NCBI RefSeq assembly: GCF_030811455.1
Contig: NZ_JAUSQU010000001.1
Coordinates: forward strand, 7,812,001 to 7,876,000
DNA from: Streptosporangium lutulentum
GTDB taxonomy: Bacteria > Actinomycetota > Actinomycetes > Streptosporangiales > Streptosporangiaceae
DNA length: 64,000 nucleotides
Reading direction: 5' to 3'
Each line of letters begins with the position of its first letter. Within the stretch, counting starts at the first letter, position 1. This document shows, in pieces, positions 41,534-50,595 of the stretch. The translations under genes and the position numbers were made by a program. The notes beneath the pieces are model-generated. The model was not told the origin of the DNA. It saw only the letters and a program-made list of their open reading frames with translations, and did no database searches.

Positions 41534-42172
41534 ATGACCCTGCTCATGTCGGCCCCCGCGGCTCCGATCGCGCTGCCCCGCCTGGGGGCGCTGCTACGGC
41601 ACGCCGCCCCCCGGGTGCTGGAGAGCATGATCCTCCCTGTCGCCGTCTTCTACGCGGCCTTCGCCGTGCTGGGCCTGTACGGCGCGCTGGCCGTGGCGGT
41701 GGCCTGGGTCTACGGCGGGGTCGTCTGGCGGCTGGTCAGGCGCAGGGCGGTCCCCGGCACGCTGATGCTGGCGGCGGGCGCGGTCACGGTCAGGGCGGTG
41801 CTGGCCGGGGTGACGGAGAGTTCGACCCTCTTCTTCCTGCCGTCCTGCCTCGGGGTCTTCTGCGCGAGCATGGGTTTCCTGCTCACCGCGCCGCTGCGGC
41901 GGCCGCTGGCCCAGCGGGTGGCGAGCGATCTGGTGCCGCTGCCCGACCATCTGCTGGAGCATTCGCTGATGCGTCGCTTCTTCATGCGGCAGTCGGTCCT
42001 GTGGGGCTGCGCGCAGCTGGTCAACGCGGGGCTGAGCGTGTGGCTGCTGTTCAGCCTGACCACGGAGACCTATCTCGTCGTCAGAACCTCGGCGGTCGCG
42101 GTGCTGCTCGGCGGCGCCGGGCTGATCTCGGTGCTCAGCCTCCGGCGTTGCCTGCGGGCGCTGGCGCGCTGA
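41534..42172 (+). CDS. VC0807-like multi-pass membrane protein
   Basis: 212 residues, about six membrane helices, LVPLPDHLLEHSLMRRFFMR in a cytoplasmic loop. Similar actinobacterial proteins are annotated only as hypothetical or VC0807-family. ATG 41534 is taken; the upstream extension is Arg-rich and unlikely. Its 3' end overlaps the convergent HxlR gene by 38 bp. Confidence 0.7.
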   Translation: MTLLMSAPAAPIALPRLGALLRHAAPRVLESMILPVAVFYAAFAVLGLYGALAVAVAWVYGGVVWRLVRRRAVPGTLMLAAGAVTVRAVLAGVTESSTLFFLPSCLGVFCASMGFLLTAPLRRPLAQRVASDLVPLPDHLLEHSLMRRFFMRQSVLWGCAQLVNAGLSVWLLFSLTTETYLVVRTSAVAVLLGGAGLISVLSLRRCLRALAR

Positions 42173-42665
42173 CCGTCGCCCCGGGGCCCGGAATCGGCGT
42201 GACCTCCCGGGGGCCGGCGACCTCGTGGCCGTCGGCGCAGCGGAAGTGCTGTTCGACCAGGGCTCCGCAGCCTCGGTGGGTGATGAGCAGGGAAGGACCG
42301 TCCGGGCCGGCGAGATACCGGTCGCCCCACTGCATCAGCGCCACCAGGGTCGGATAGAGGTCTCGTCCCATCTGCGTCAGCCGGTATTCGTCCCGCTGCC
42401 GCTGGCCGGGCTCGCGGTAGGGGACCTTGCACAGGAGCCCTTCCTCCACCAGCCGGGTCAGCCGGGCGCTCAGCACCTGTCTGGGCGCTCCCGTCATGGC
42501 CTGCATGTCGGCGAAGCGCCGTACTCCTCCGAACGCCTCCCGCAGCACCAGGAACGTCCACTTCTCGCCGACGACGGCGAGGGCGCGCTCGATGGAACAG
42601 CTCCCCGCTCGCAAGGGCGTGGTGTCGAGGGTCGCCTCACTCATGTCCGCATCGTAAGTCGCCAT
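42135..42665 (-). CDS. HxlR-family transcriptional regulator
   Basis: 176 residues with the family's Cys-containing N-terminus (CSIERALAVVGEKWTFLVLR) and winged helix (FADMQAMTGAPRQVLSARLT, then DEYRLTQMGRDL). HxlR proteins often sense electrophiles or redox. A Pro/Ala C-terminal tail follows. ATG 42644 is a possible shorter start. It is divergent from the GNAT gene at 42731. Confidence 0.88.
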   Translation of the reverse strand: MATYDADMSEATLDTTPLRAGSCSIERALAVVGEKWTFLVLREAFGGVRRFADMQAMTGAPRQVLSARLTRLVEEGLLCKVPYREPGQRQRDEYRLTQMGRDLYPTLVALMQWGDRYLAGPDGPSLLITHRGCGALVEQHFRCADGHEVAGPREVTPIPGPGATVSAPAPAGNAGG

Positions 42666-42730
42666 CGCATTACCTCCAACGTCATCTAAGTCTAGTTGAC
42701 AGACTCAGCTGCTCACGAGAATCTGAGTCC

Positions 42731-43327
42731 ATGATGCGAACTCAGCTGGCGACGCCGCACCACGCTCCGGTATGGATCACGCCCGGAGGCCCCGGAGACC
42801 ATGGCGGTCCCGAAGACCTTGGAAACCTCGGAGACCGTGAGGGCCGCGGGAGCGTCGTGGATCTCGGAGACGTCGAGATCCGTCCGGCGCGGCTGAACGA
42901 CGAGGAGCTGATCCGCCGCTTCTTGACGGGACTGTCGGCACGCACGCAGACGCAGCGGTTCTTCGCCGGGATGAGCCGCCCGAGCGCGAGCGTGGTCCGG
43001 GCGCTGCTCACGGTGGACGAGCAGCGCGACGCGCTGCTCGCCGTACGGGGAGACCTCCTGATCGGGCACGCGATGAGCTACCGGGGAGAGGGAGCCGACG
43101 TCGAGATCGCCGTCGTGGTGAGCGACGAGTGGCAGGGGCAGGGGATCGGATCCCGGCTCGTCCGCAGGCTACTCCACCGGGCGTCGGCCGGTGGGGCGGA
43201 GACCTTGGGCATGGACGTGCTCGGGGACAACCGCAGAGTGCTCGCGATGATCCGCAGGGCATGGCCGGAGGCGATCATGAGGACTTCCGCGGGGACGGTC
43301 CAGGTGACCACGATGACGTTGCTCTGA
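42731..43327 (+). CDS. GNAT N-acetyltransferase
   Basis: 198 residues. After a Gly/Pro-rich, poorly conserved N-terminus the GNAT fold begins at VEIRPARLNDEELIRRFL. Acetyl-CoA loop: VVVSDEWQGQGIGSRLVRRL. Substrate unknown. The N-terminal 45 residues contain many Gly-Asp repeats and the start could be further in. It is divergent from the HxlR gene, its possible regulator. Confidence 0.8.
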   Translation: MMRTQLATPHHAPVWITPGGPGDHGGPEDLGNLGDREGRGSVVDLGDVEIRPARLNDEELIRRFLTGLSARTQTQRFFAGMSRPSASVVRALLTVDEQRDALLAVRGDLLIGHAMSYRGEGADVEIAVVVSDEWQGQGIGSRLVRRLLHRASAGGAETLGMDVLGDNRRVLAMIRRAWPEAIMRTSAGTVQVTTMTLL

Positions 43328-43471
43328 TCGGCGCCCTCGCCGTTACGCCGGCTGCCGCCTTCGGTCTTCGTGCCGCGGTGAAGGCCCTAACGATCAAGCG
43401 GTTGGGATGAATCCGGCCCGAGGTGCCCGTGCCATTTGCGGAACAAGGTTCTGGTGCCTCACCATTGCTCT

Positions 43472-44068
43472 GTGAAGACTGCCAAGAACGGACGCGACGG
43501 CCGCACCCGGATCGTCGAGGGTGCCCTGCGCCGATTCAGTCAGGATGGTGTCTCGGCCACCACGCTGGCCAGCCTCCGCGCGGAGAGCGGCGTCAGCGTC
43601 GGCAGTTTCTACCATCACTTCGCCAGCAAGGAGCACGTCTTCGGCGTTCTCTACGCGGAGACCCTGAGAATGTACCAGGACGCGTTCCTCGCCGAGCTGC
43701 GGAGCCACGAGGGCGCGAGAGAGGGCATCGAGGCGATCGTCGCCCTGCACATGTCCTGGAGCGGCGAGCATCGTGAGCGGGCGCACCTGCTGATCAGCGA
43801 GCGGCCTCCCAGGCGTGAGGAGCCGGGTGGCCCCGAGGTGTCGGAGTCGCGCCGCGCGTTCTTCAGGAAGGTCTCCGACTGGTGGCGGCCCCACATGAAG
43901 AACGGCCTGCTCCAGCCCGTTCATCCGACGATGTGTTACGTGCTCTGGCTGGGCCCGGCCACCGAGATGTGCCGGCTGTGGTTCGCCGGGGCGCACCAGC
44001 CCACCCAGGAGGAGATCGCCGGCCTCTGCGAGGCCGCCTGGCAGAGCCTGCGGCAGCAGAGTTCCTGA
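43472..44068 (+). CDS. TetR-family regulator
   Basis: 198 residues from GTG 43472: helix-turn-helix TTLASLRAESGVSVGSFYHHF at the N-terminus, then a ligand domain with Trp/Met-rich C-terminus. An in-frame ATG at 43436 would add 12 residues. No clear target adjacent. Confidence 0.85.
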   Translation: MKTAKNGRDGRTRIVEGALRRFSQDGVSATTLASLRAESGVSVGSFYHHFASKEHVFGVLYAETLRMYQDAFLAELRSHEGAREGIEAIVALHMSWSGEHRERAHLLISERPPRREEPGGPEVSESRRAFFRKVSDWWRPHMKNGLLQPVHPTMCYVLWLGPATEMCRLWFAGAHQPTQEEIAGLCEAAWQSLRQQSS

Positions 44069-44139
44069 TCGTCGCCCGGCGTCGTGTCCTCCGAGGGCTC
44101 CGGTCCGAATCACGGGGGCTTTTTCGGACCGGAGCGGTC

Positions 44140-44451
44140 TCAGTTCGCTCCCACCAGCTGGTGAGGCCGGCAGGAGACTCGCCAGACCTCGTCGTCCAGC
44201 GAGATGTCCAGCCACAGGTCCCGGCGCCGGCGCCGCAGGCCGGGCACGCGCACCCGGTCGCAGATGGAGAACCTGCCGCGCCGGGGATAAACGAATCCCA
44301 GCTCCCCGGGAAGAACCCGTAGCTCGTCCTGATTTCCACAGCGAGGACAGGTCCAGGCGACCAGGTCCAGGCCCCGGCGGTAGTCGTGGCAGGCGCGGAA
44401 ATACTCATCCGGACGGAAACGGGATTCGCAGGCGAAGCACGGGATCAACAT
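44140..44451 (-). CDS. Small zinc-ribbon protein
   Basis: 103 residues with two CxxC knuckles (CFAC, CPRC) forming one zinc ribbon, then a basic region and a WLDISLDDEVWRVSCRPHQL segment. ATG 44451 is taken because the ribbon starts there. No family recognised. Confidence 0.6.
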   Translation of the reverse strand: MLIPCFACESRFRPDEYFRACHDYRRGLDLVAWTCPRCGNQDELRVLPGELGFVYPRRGRFSICDRVRVPGLRRRRRDLWLDISLDDEVWRVSCRPHQLVGAN

Positions 44452-44659
44452 CGTGGATCCTTTGGAGCGGATGGCGCGGCCACAAAGAAGTACCGCTCCT
44501 CGCTTGAGGTCCGCTTGCAGAACGCTTGCCACCTTGAGTAATCGATCATTTACTCATAGTGGCCAACGGCGCCCGGTGTGAGGATTCGCGCGCTCCGGGC
44601 CGCCGCCGGCCGTCTCGCCGCCCGGAGCGCGAGGAGGTCTCCGGTGCGAGGATGTCCTG

Positions 44660-46111
44660 GTGAACGATCTGCTGGACCGGCTCAGAGGACTGCTTCTCGA
44701 CACCGGCTACACCATCGACGGCGTCCGCGAGCGTCTCGGCGACGTCGCCGCCACCGCGCTTTCCCGCGAGGAGACGGTGCCCGCCCTGCGCGCCACCGCG
44801 GGGGACGACCCGCTCGGCACGCTGATCCGCCTGTGGTGGCTCGGCGCCGCCGTGGACGAGCGGAAGGCGCCCCGGGGCCTTCCGGTGGAAGAGCTGGCCG
44901 CCGCGGGCCTGGTGGGCGTCGAGGGCGGCCGGATCACCTCCACGGTCCACCTGCAGCCCTGGGAGACCGGCGGTTACGTCGTCTCCGACCGCAAGGTCAG
45001 GCCGGGTGACCCGGCGCTGCGCACGGACCACGTCGTCGGGGCGGGCGGGGCGTCGGCGAACCTGGCCCAGCTGGTGTCCCGCCGTCCGGCGGGACGCGTC
45101 CTCGATCTCGGCACCGGGTGCGGGGTCCAGGTGCTGCACCTGGACGGCCGGGCCGAGGAGATCGTGGCCACCGACGTCAACCCCCGCGCGCTGGAGCTGG
45201 CCCGGCTGAGCTGGGCCCTGTCGGGGATCCGGGGGGTGGACGCCCGGCGGGGTTCCCTGTTCGACCCCGTCCCCGGCGAGCGCTTCGACCTGATCGTCTC
45301 CAACCCGCCGTTCGTGATCTCCCCTGCCGGACGGTTCGCCTATCGCGAGTCCGGCTTCCGGGCCGACGACTTCTGCCGCGACCTCGTACGGCTGGCGCCC
45401 CGCCATCTGGCGCCCGGCGGCACCTGCCAGCTCCTGGCCAACTGGCTGCACGTCGGCGGCGAGGACTGGCAGGACCGGGTGGGCGGCTGGCTGGCCGAGA
45501 CCGGGTGCGACGGCTGGGCGGTCCAGCGCGACGTCCAGGACCCGGCCGAATACGTCGAGCTGTGGCTGAGGGACGCCGCCGAGCAGGGAACCCCGCGCTA
45601 CCGCGAGCTCTACGAGGACTGGCTGGGCTGGTTCGAGTCCGAGAACGTCACGGGGATCGGCTTCGGCTGGATCACCCTGAACGACTCGGGCAGTCTCGAC
45701 CCGGTCGTGCGGGTGGAGGAGTACGGCCAGCGGGTGGAGCTCCCGGTCGGCGGGTATGTGGACGAGATCCTCGGCTCGATCACCGGGGCGCACCGGCTGA
45801 CCGACGCGGAGCTTCTGGGCGCCCGGCTCGCGCTGGCCGACGGGGTGCTGGAGGAGCGGATCGGATCGCCGGGCGCCGAGGACCCGGAGAGGATCGTGCT
45901 CAGGCAGACGAGAGGGCTGCGCCGCAGCGCACAGGTGGGGACCGTGGAAGCCGCTCTCGCCGGGGTCTGCGACGGCCTGTATCCACTGGATCCGCTGCTG
46001 GCGGCGATCGCTGAGCTCACCGGGGAGGACCCCGGCGACCTGCGGGAGAAGGCCCCCGAGGGGCTTCGCCCGCTGATCGCCGAAGGGTTTTTCCACATAT
46101 CCACAGGCTAG
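44660..46111 (+). CDS. Class I methyltransferase of PrmC/HemK-like type
   Basis: 483 residues: an N-terminal winged-helix-like region, then the SAM domain with VLDLGTGCGVQVL (about 148-160), EIVATDVNPRALELA and catalytic SNPPFV (about 213-218), the (N/D)PPY-like motif that methylates Gln amide or exocyclic amines. A C-terminal all-alpha/beta domain (about 340-480) is conserved in actinobacterial homologues. The substrate is unknown. Confidence 0.82.
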   Translation: MNDLLDRLRGLLLDTGYTIDGVRERLGDVAATALSREETVPALRATAGDDPLGTLIRLWWLGAAVDERKAPRGLPVEELAAAGLVGVEGGRITSTVHLQPWETGGYVVSDRKVRPGDPALRTDHVVGAGGASANLAQLVSRRPAGRVLDLGTGCGVQVLHLDGRAEEIVATDVNPRALELARLSWALSGIRGVDARRGSLFDPVPGERFDLIVSNPPFVISPAGRFAYRESGFRADDFCRDLVRLAPRHLAPGGTCQLLANWLHVGGEDWQDRVGGWLAETGCDGWAVQRDVQDPAEYVELWLRDAAEQGTPRYRELYEDWLGWFESENVTGIGFGWITLNDSGSLDPVVRVEEYGQRVELPVGGYVDEILGSITGAHRLTDAELLGARLALADGVLEERIGSPGAEDPERIVLRQTRGLRRSAQVGTVEAALAGVCDGLYPLDPLLAAIAELTGEDPGDLREKAPEGLRPLIAEGFFHISTG

Positions 46112-46132
46112 TTCTCCACAGCCTGTGGATAT
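46089..46132. other. Cluster of DnaA-box-like nonamers in a dyad
   Basis: TTTTCCACA (46089), ATATCCACA (46097), TTCTCCACA (46112) and inverted ATATCCACA (46124-46132), each one mismatch from TTATCCACA. 46097-46109 and 46120-46132 form a 13-bp perfect inverted repeat, so it could also be a terminator for the methyltransferase gene. Confidence 0.45.
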
Positions 46133-46418
46133 CGTCGTTATCGCTTGTCAATTCGATGTCAAACGACGGCGGGGAAGCTTTGGCCGTGGGGCACGGACCC
46201 GGGGGGAATGGGGCCGTGTCGAGTCCGGCCGGCTGTCACAGTGAGGCGGCCGACCTCGGGGTGACGCACCGGATGACCGGGCCCCCTACGCGTCACCCGA
46301 GGTCCGACGGTCGGCCGGGCACCCGCATCCACCTTCAGGTCCCAGACCGACGGGAATCCCAGTGATCAACCACGTTTGGATGACGCGTCTCGACGACGAC
46401 TGGTACGACGGTCTCGAG
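46112..46418. other. Intergenic region
   Basis: About 300 bp between the methyltransferase stop and the end of the SARP regulator gene. Apart from the DnaA-box-like dyad at its left edge I see no gene; short open frames here lack ribosome sites and coding character. Confidence 0.4.
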
Positions 46419-49400
46419 TCAGCTGCCGGCCTGGTCCCGGTCGAGCCGGCCCAGGCCGGCGTGGTCCCGTTCGGCCTGACCCCGGTCGATCCGGCTCTCG
46501 TCGCCCCGGTCCCGGTCGAGCAGGGCACGCAGGTCGTCGGCTTCGGGTGCCCCCAGCATGGTGAAGATGGCATGGGCCCGTTCCAGGCAGTCGCGGCTGC
46601 GCTCGGCGCCGCCGAGGCCGGCGAGCGCCCTGCCTAACACCCCCAGCGCCTGCGCCTCGCCGTACGGGTGCCCGATCTCGCGGCTCACGGTCAGGGCCTG
46701 CTCGGCGTGACGGGTCGCGTCGGAGAACCGGCCCGCGGCGATGAACGTCTCGGCCAGCCGGGAACAGACCCGCTGCTCCCACACCCGCTGGTTGCTGGCC
46801 CGGAAGAAGGCCAGGCACTCGGCGTGGTGGTGGACCGCCTCGTTCAGCCGTCCCACCCGCGACAGCACCATCCCCAGGTGGTAGCGGGCCCTGGCGATGG
46901 CCGGGCTGGAACCGAGCTCGATCAGGATGGCCAGGCCCTGCTCGGCGGCGGTGATCGCCTCCTCCGGCTGCCCCAGGAACAGGTGGTCACGGGCGGAGTA
47001 ACTGAGGGAGATGGCCTCGCCGCCCCGCGCGCCGAACTCCCTGAACACCTTGCGCGCCGCGTCGTACCAGGCCAGCGCCTCCACGTGGCGGCGCTGGCGC
47101 CCGGACACGACGGCCAGCGCGTTGAGCACCTCTCCGATGACGATGCGGTCGCCCCCCGCGGACAACTCCAGCGAGGCCCGTAACTCCTCCTCCGCCTCGG
47201 TCAGCCGGTTGGCGCTGAACAGCACCCGCCCGAGGACGTAGCGGCAGCGCAACTCGCTGGAGGTGGCGCCGAGCCGCCGGGCGACGGCGAGCAGCTCCCG
47301 CGCGTGGCTGTCGAAGTCTCGGACGTGGCTCCCCGACTCCAGCAACGGCTCCATGGCGAGCAGCAGGTCGGCGCCGGGCAGCAGCGCCTCGGCGGAGTCG
47401 GTGTCGGTCGCCTGGGCGATCGACGCGAACAGCGACTCCGCCTCGACCGACAGCCAGGCCACGGCCTCGTCTGCGGAGGCGAACGTGTGTCCCTGCCCGG
47501 TGACCCCGAGCTGGTCGGCGATCGTGCTGCCCTCGTAGGCGAGCCGGTGCGCCGACTGCGCGGACGCCAGGTAGAAGTCGAGCAACCGGCGCAGGGCCGC
47601 GCCCCCCTCCCCGCCGGCCGCCACGCTCACGTCGGACCCCCGCCGGTCCGCTCCGCCGTCCGAGCCTTCCGCCCGCTCCCCGGCCCGTTCCGCCGTACGG
47701 CGGGCGAAAAGCTTGAGCAGGTCGTGGAAGCGGTAGCGGCCGGGGGCGGGAGCCTCCAGCAGGCTGGCGTCCACGAGGGACTCCAGGATGTCCTCGGTGT
47801 CCGTCGGGCTCAGCGCGAGCACCGCGGAGGCGGCCCCGATCGAGATGGCGGGGCCTCCCGGAAGGGAGAGCAACCGGAAGGCGCGGGCCTGGGCCGGGCT
47901 GAGCTGGCCGTACCCGAGGGCGAAGGTCGCCTCCACGGCGAGGTTGCCCACGCGCATCTCGTCCAGGCGACGGCGCTCGTCGGCCAGCCGGGGCACCAGC
48001 GAGGCGACCGTCCAGGAGGGCCGGGCGGCCAGGCGCGCCGCCACGATCCGCACCGCGAGCGGCAGGAACCCGCAGGCGGCGACCACGTCCATGGCGGCGG
48101 CGCGCTCCGCGGCCACCCTCTCGGCGCCGGCGACCGTGCCGAACAGGACCAGCGCCTCGTCCGGCTCCATGACGTCCAGGTCGACCAGCCGGGCCGCGGC
48201 CAGGTCGGCGAGCTTGCCGCGGCTGGTCACGATGGCCGCGCAACCGGTCGAGCCGGGAAGCAGATGACTGACCTGGGCGGCGTCCCTGGCGTTGTCGAGC
48301 AACACCAGCATTCGCCGCTCGGCCAGCAGCGAGCGGAAGAGCGCGGACCGCTCGGCCAGGCCGTCGGGGATGATGTCGGCGGGCAGGCCCAGCCCGCGGA
48401 GGAACGCCGCCAGCACGGACTCGGGAGCGGTCGGCTCCTCCCCGTATCCGCGCAGGTCGGCATAGAGCTGACCGTCGGGGAACAGGTCCTGCATGGCATG
48501 GGCGACGTGCACCGCGAGGGCCGTCTTGCCGACGCCGCCGATCCCGGAGATGGCCGCCACCGGCACCCCCTCGGAACCGCTCGGAGACGACAGCAGGGTG
48601 TGCAGCCGCGCGATGATCTGGCGGCGGCCGGTGAAGTCGCTCACCGCCGCGGGGAGCTGCGCCGGGCGCGGCAGCTCGGGGGTGCCGTGCGCCCCTTGCT
48701 GCTCGTGCTGGACGGACTCGGCGCCCTCCGCCTTCGCCGCCGGTTCGGGAGCGGCGGGCGCGGGCTGTGCGGGATGGGTGACGGAGGCGGGTGCGAGGCT
48801 CGGGTCGTCGACGAGGATGCGCTGGTGCAGGGCCGTCAGGTCGGAGCCCGGGTCGATGCCGAGCTCGTCGATCAGGGCGGCACGGGTGTCGGCGAAGGCC
48901 GTGAGCGCCTCCGCTTTGCGGCCGCACCGGTAGTAGGCCAGCATCAGCTGGGCGCGGAGCCGCTCGCGAAGCGGATGGTCGGCGGTCAGCGCGATCAGCT
49001 CGGAGACGACGTCCGCGTGCCGTCCCAGCTCCAGGTCCAGGTCCATCAGGACTTCCAGCACGCTCATCCGGCGCTCCACGAGCCGGTCACGCTGGTGCTC
49101 GGCATAGGGTCCGACGGCTCCGGCGAGCGGCTCCCCGGCGCACAGCGCCAGGCTCGCGCGCAGGCTCTCGGCGGCGCCGCCGACGTCTCCTGCGCGGCGG
49201 GCGGTCTCGGCCTCCTGGACGCCCCGGTCGAAGAGGGCCAGGTCAAGGGTGCTGTCGTTCAGGCGCAGCGCGTATCCCCGGCCGACCGAGGTGAGCAGCT
49301 CGGGGCGGGTGCGCGGGGACCTGCCCGGCTCCAGGACGGAGCGCAGCCTGGAGACGTAGGTTCGCAGCGCGCCGAGTGCCCGGGGCGGGGCGTCCTCGCC

Positions 49401-49577
49401 CCAGATCGCGTCGATCATCTCGGCCGGCGTCACCGCCCGGCCCTCGCGCAGCAGCAGCATCGCCAGAATGGAACGTTGCAGCGGGGTGCCCAGATCAAGC
49501 TCGGTTCCGTCACGCCAGGCCTGGACAGGGCCGAGCACGGCGAAGCGCAACCCGCCTTCGCTGCCCTGAACAGCCAT
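46419..49577 (-). CDS. AfsR/SARP-type regulator with NB-ARC and TPR domains
   Basis: About 1,052 residues: OmpR-like winged helix (about 10-95), bacterial transcriptional activation domain (about 100-250), a linker, NB-ARC ATPase with Walker A SGIGGVGKTALAV (about 345) and LVLLDNARDAAQV, then TPR repeats to about 1,020 and an Arg/Asp-rich tail. Such proteins activate secondary-metabolite clusters or act globally like AfsR; no cluster is visible here. ATG 49577 is preferred to 49616. Confidence 0.88.
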   Translation of the reverse strand: MAVQGSEGGLRFAVLGPVQAWRDGTELDLGTPLQRSILAMLLLREGRAVTPAEMIDAIWGEDAPPRALGALRTYVSRLRSVLEPGRSPRTRPELLTSVGRGYALRLNDSTLDLALFDRGVQEAETARRAGDVGGAAESLRASLALCAGEPLAGAVGPYAEHQRDRLVERRMSVLEVLMDLDLELGRHADVVSELIALTADHPLRERLRAQLMLAYYRCGRKAEALTAFADTRAALIDELGIDPGSDLTALHQRILVDDPSLAPASVTHPAQPAPAAPEPAAKAEGAESVQHEQQGAHGTPELPRPAQLPAAVSDFTGRRQIIARLHTLLSSPSGSEGVPVAAISGIGGVGKTALAVHVAHAMQDLFPDGQLYADLRGYGEEPTAPESVLAAFLRGLGLPADIIPDGLAERSALFRSLLAERRMLVLLDNARDAAQVSHLLPGSTGCAAIVTSRGKLADLAAARLVDLDVMEPDEALVLFGTVAGAERVAAERAAAMDVVAACGFLPLAVRIVAARLAARPSWTVASLVPRLADERRRLDEMRVGNLAVEATFALGYGQLSPAQARAFRLLSLPGGPAISIGAASAVLALSPTDTEDILESLVDASLLEAPAPGRYRFHDLLKLFARRTAERAGERAEGSDGGADRRGSDVSVAAGGEGGAALRRLLDFYLASAQSAHRLAYEGSTIADQLGVTGQGHTFASADEAVAWLSVEAESLFASIAQATDTDSAEALLPGADLLLAMEPLLESGSHVRDFDSHARELLAVARRLGATSSELRCRYVLGRVLFSANRLTEAEEELRASLELSAGGDRIVIGEVLNALAVVSGRQRRHVEALAWYDAARKVFREFGARGGEAISLSYSARDHLFLGQPEEAITAAEQGLAILIELGSSPAIARARYHLGMVLSRVGRLNEAVHHHAECLAFFRASNQRVWEQRVCSRLAETFIAAGRFSDATRHAEQALTVSREIGHPYGEAQALGVLGRALAGLGGAERSRDCLERAHAIFTMLGAPEADDLRALLDRDRGDESRIDRGQAERDHAGLGRLDRDQAGS

Positions 49578-49869
49578 TTCTTGAATCCTCGCCCTAACGG
49601 AAAGTTTTATGGCCAAATGATAGGTCCTTCGCCGCTTACCTCGTAGGTAGAGGCTTGCTCGTCAACCTAAGCGTTGATCAGACGCTAATCGGGTGTTGAG
49701 CCATACCGATGATGCTGGGGCATGTCGGGCATGGCCCCATACGGGGGCGGCCATGCCCGGCGGATTGAAGGAGTCGATAAAAGCACTGTAAGTGGGGTGA
49801 AGGTGGTGGATCTATCAATAAGCCGTAACTCCATCTGAAAGGGAGTTGCATTCCCCTTCAAGGAGAACC
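49578..49869. other. Intergenic region upstream of the SARP regulator
   Basis: About 290 bp with the minus-strand promoter of the regulator. Region 49640-49720 is relatively A+T-rich. No gene seen. Confidence 0.35.
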
Positions 49870-50299
49870 CCCATACATCACGTGATCCACAACCTCCTCG
49901 GCCTGGCCGCGACCACCGTCTTCGCGGTCGACGGCACGGCTTTCGCCTCCTCCGCTCCGGCGTCCACACGCGCCTTCATCGGCTGTGACGAGTCCCGGGG
50001 GCCACCGCCGCCCCGCGTCTTTCGGCGATTTCAGGGCGGAGGCCGGGGACCACGTCCGGCTCCGGGGCGGGCTCTACGACGAATGCCCCCCGCCGGCTCT
50101 ATGGCCGCGCCCAGGTCGCTTCCGAGGACGAGGACGAGAACACCCGCCGGGTGGGGAAGCGCGGTCCCGGCGGCTGCCGGTCGTTCCGCTTCGCGACCCA
50201 CGACGTCGACGACGTCCAGGTCAGGGGCTGCAACCGGGGCGGGAAGAATGCCGGGAAGACCCGTGGTGCCACATCTACGAGGCCGATGGCGACGAGTGA
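49870..50299 (+). pseudogene. Small secreted protein, multiply frameshifted
   Basis: A signal peptide (VIHNLLGLAATTVFAV, then GTAFASSAPAST) is in one frame. The continuation FRAEAGDHVRLRGGLYDEC is in a second, GRAQVASEDEDENTRRVGKR to VQVRGCNRGG in a third, and EECREDPWCHIYEADGDE back in the second, ending at TGA 50297-50299. The pieces read as one secreted Cys-containing protein, so at least three frameshifts have occurred. Confidence 0.55.
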
Positions 50300-50595
50300 C
50301 GGCGAGAGGTCAAACGGAAGATGAATGATTCATGTACGGAAAACGCCGGCGAACATCGGGCCCGCCCGGATTTCGGGCGGGCCTTTGTTCCGTGAAATCA
50401 TCGAAGTGATGGGTTCGTTGCTATGAGGAAGCCGTCGAGGTGACAAATTCGTTACCACGCCGCTTTCGCGCCGTCGTCGTGTCGCTTCCGCGCCGTCGTC
50501 GCGCGGCGTCGGTCAGCCCGGCCGCGCGTGTCGTCAGGACCGCGGCGGAGGCGAAGCGAAACGTGAAATCGTCGCGGCGCCGTACGGCTTCGGCG
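50300..50595. other. Intergenic region
   Basis: About 300 bp: the terminator at 50359-50386, then GC-rich sequence with repeated CGCCGTCGTCG around 50460-50500. No gene I can support. Confidence 0.35.
50359..50386 (+). terminator. Rho-independent terminator
   Basis: GGCCCGCCCG, loop GATTT, CGGGCGGGCC then TTTG. It lies 60 bp after the secreted-protein pseudogene. Confidence 0.8.

Noticed and set aside
46156..46365. Small ORF between the methyltransferase and the SARP gene
   Set aside because: No ribosome site, no hydrophobic or domain features, and composition like the surrounding non-coding DNA.
47304..49646. A 780-codon open frame antisense to the SARP regulator
   Set aside because: It mirrors the regulator in a GC-rich frame, is Gly/Arg/Gln-rich with no domain, while the opposite strand has winged helix, NB-ARC and TPR motifs.
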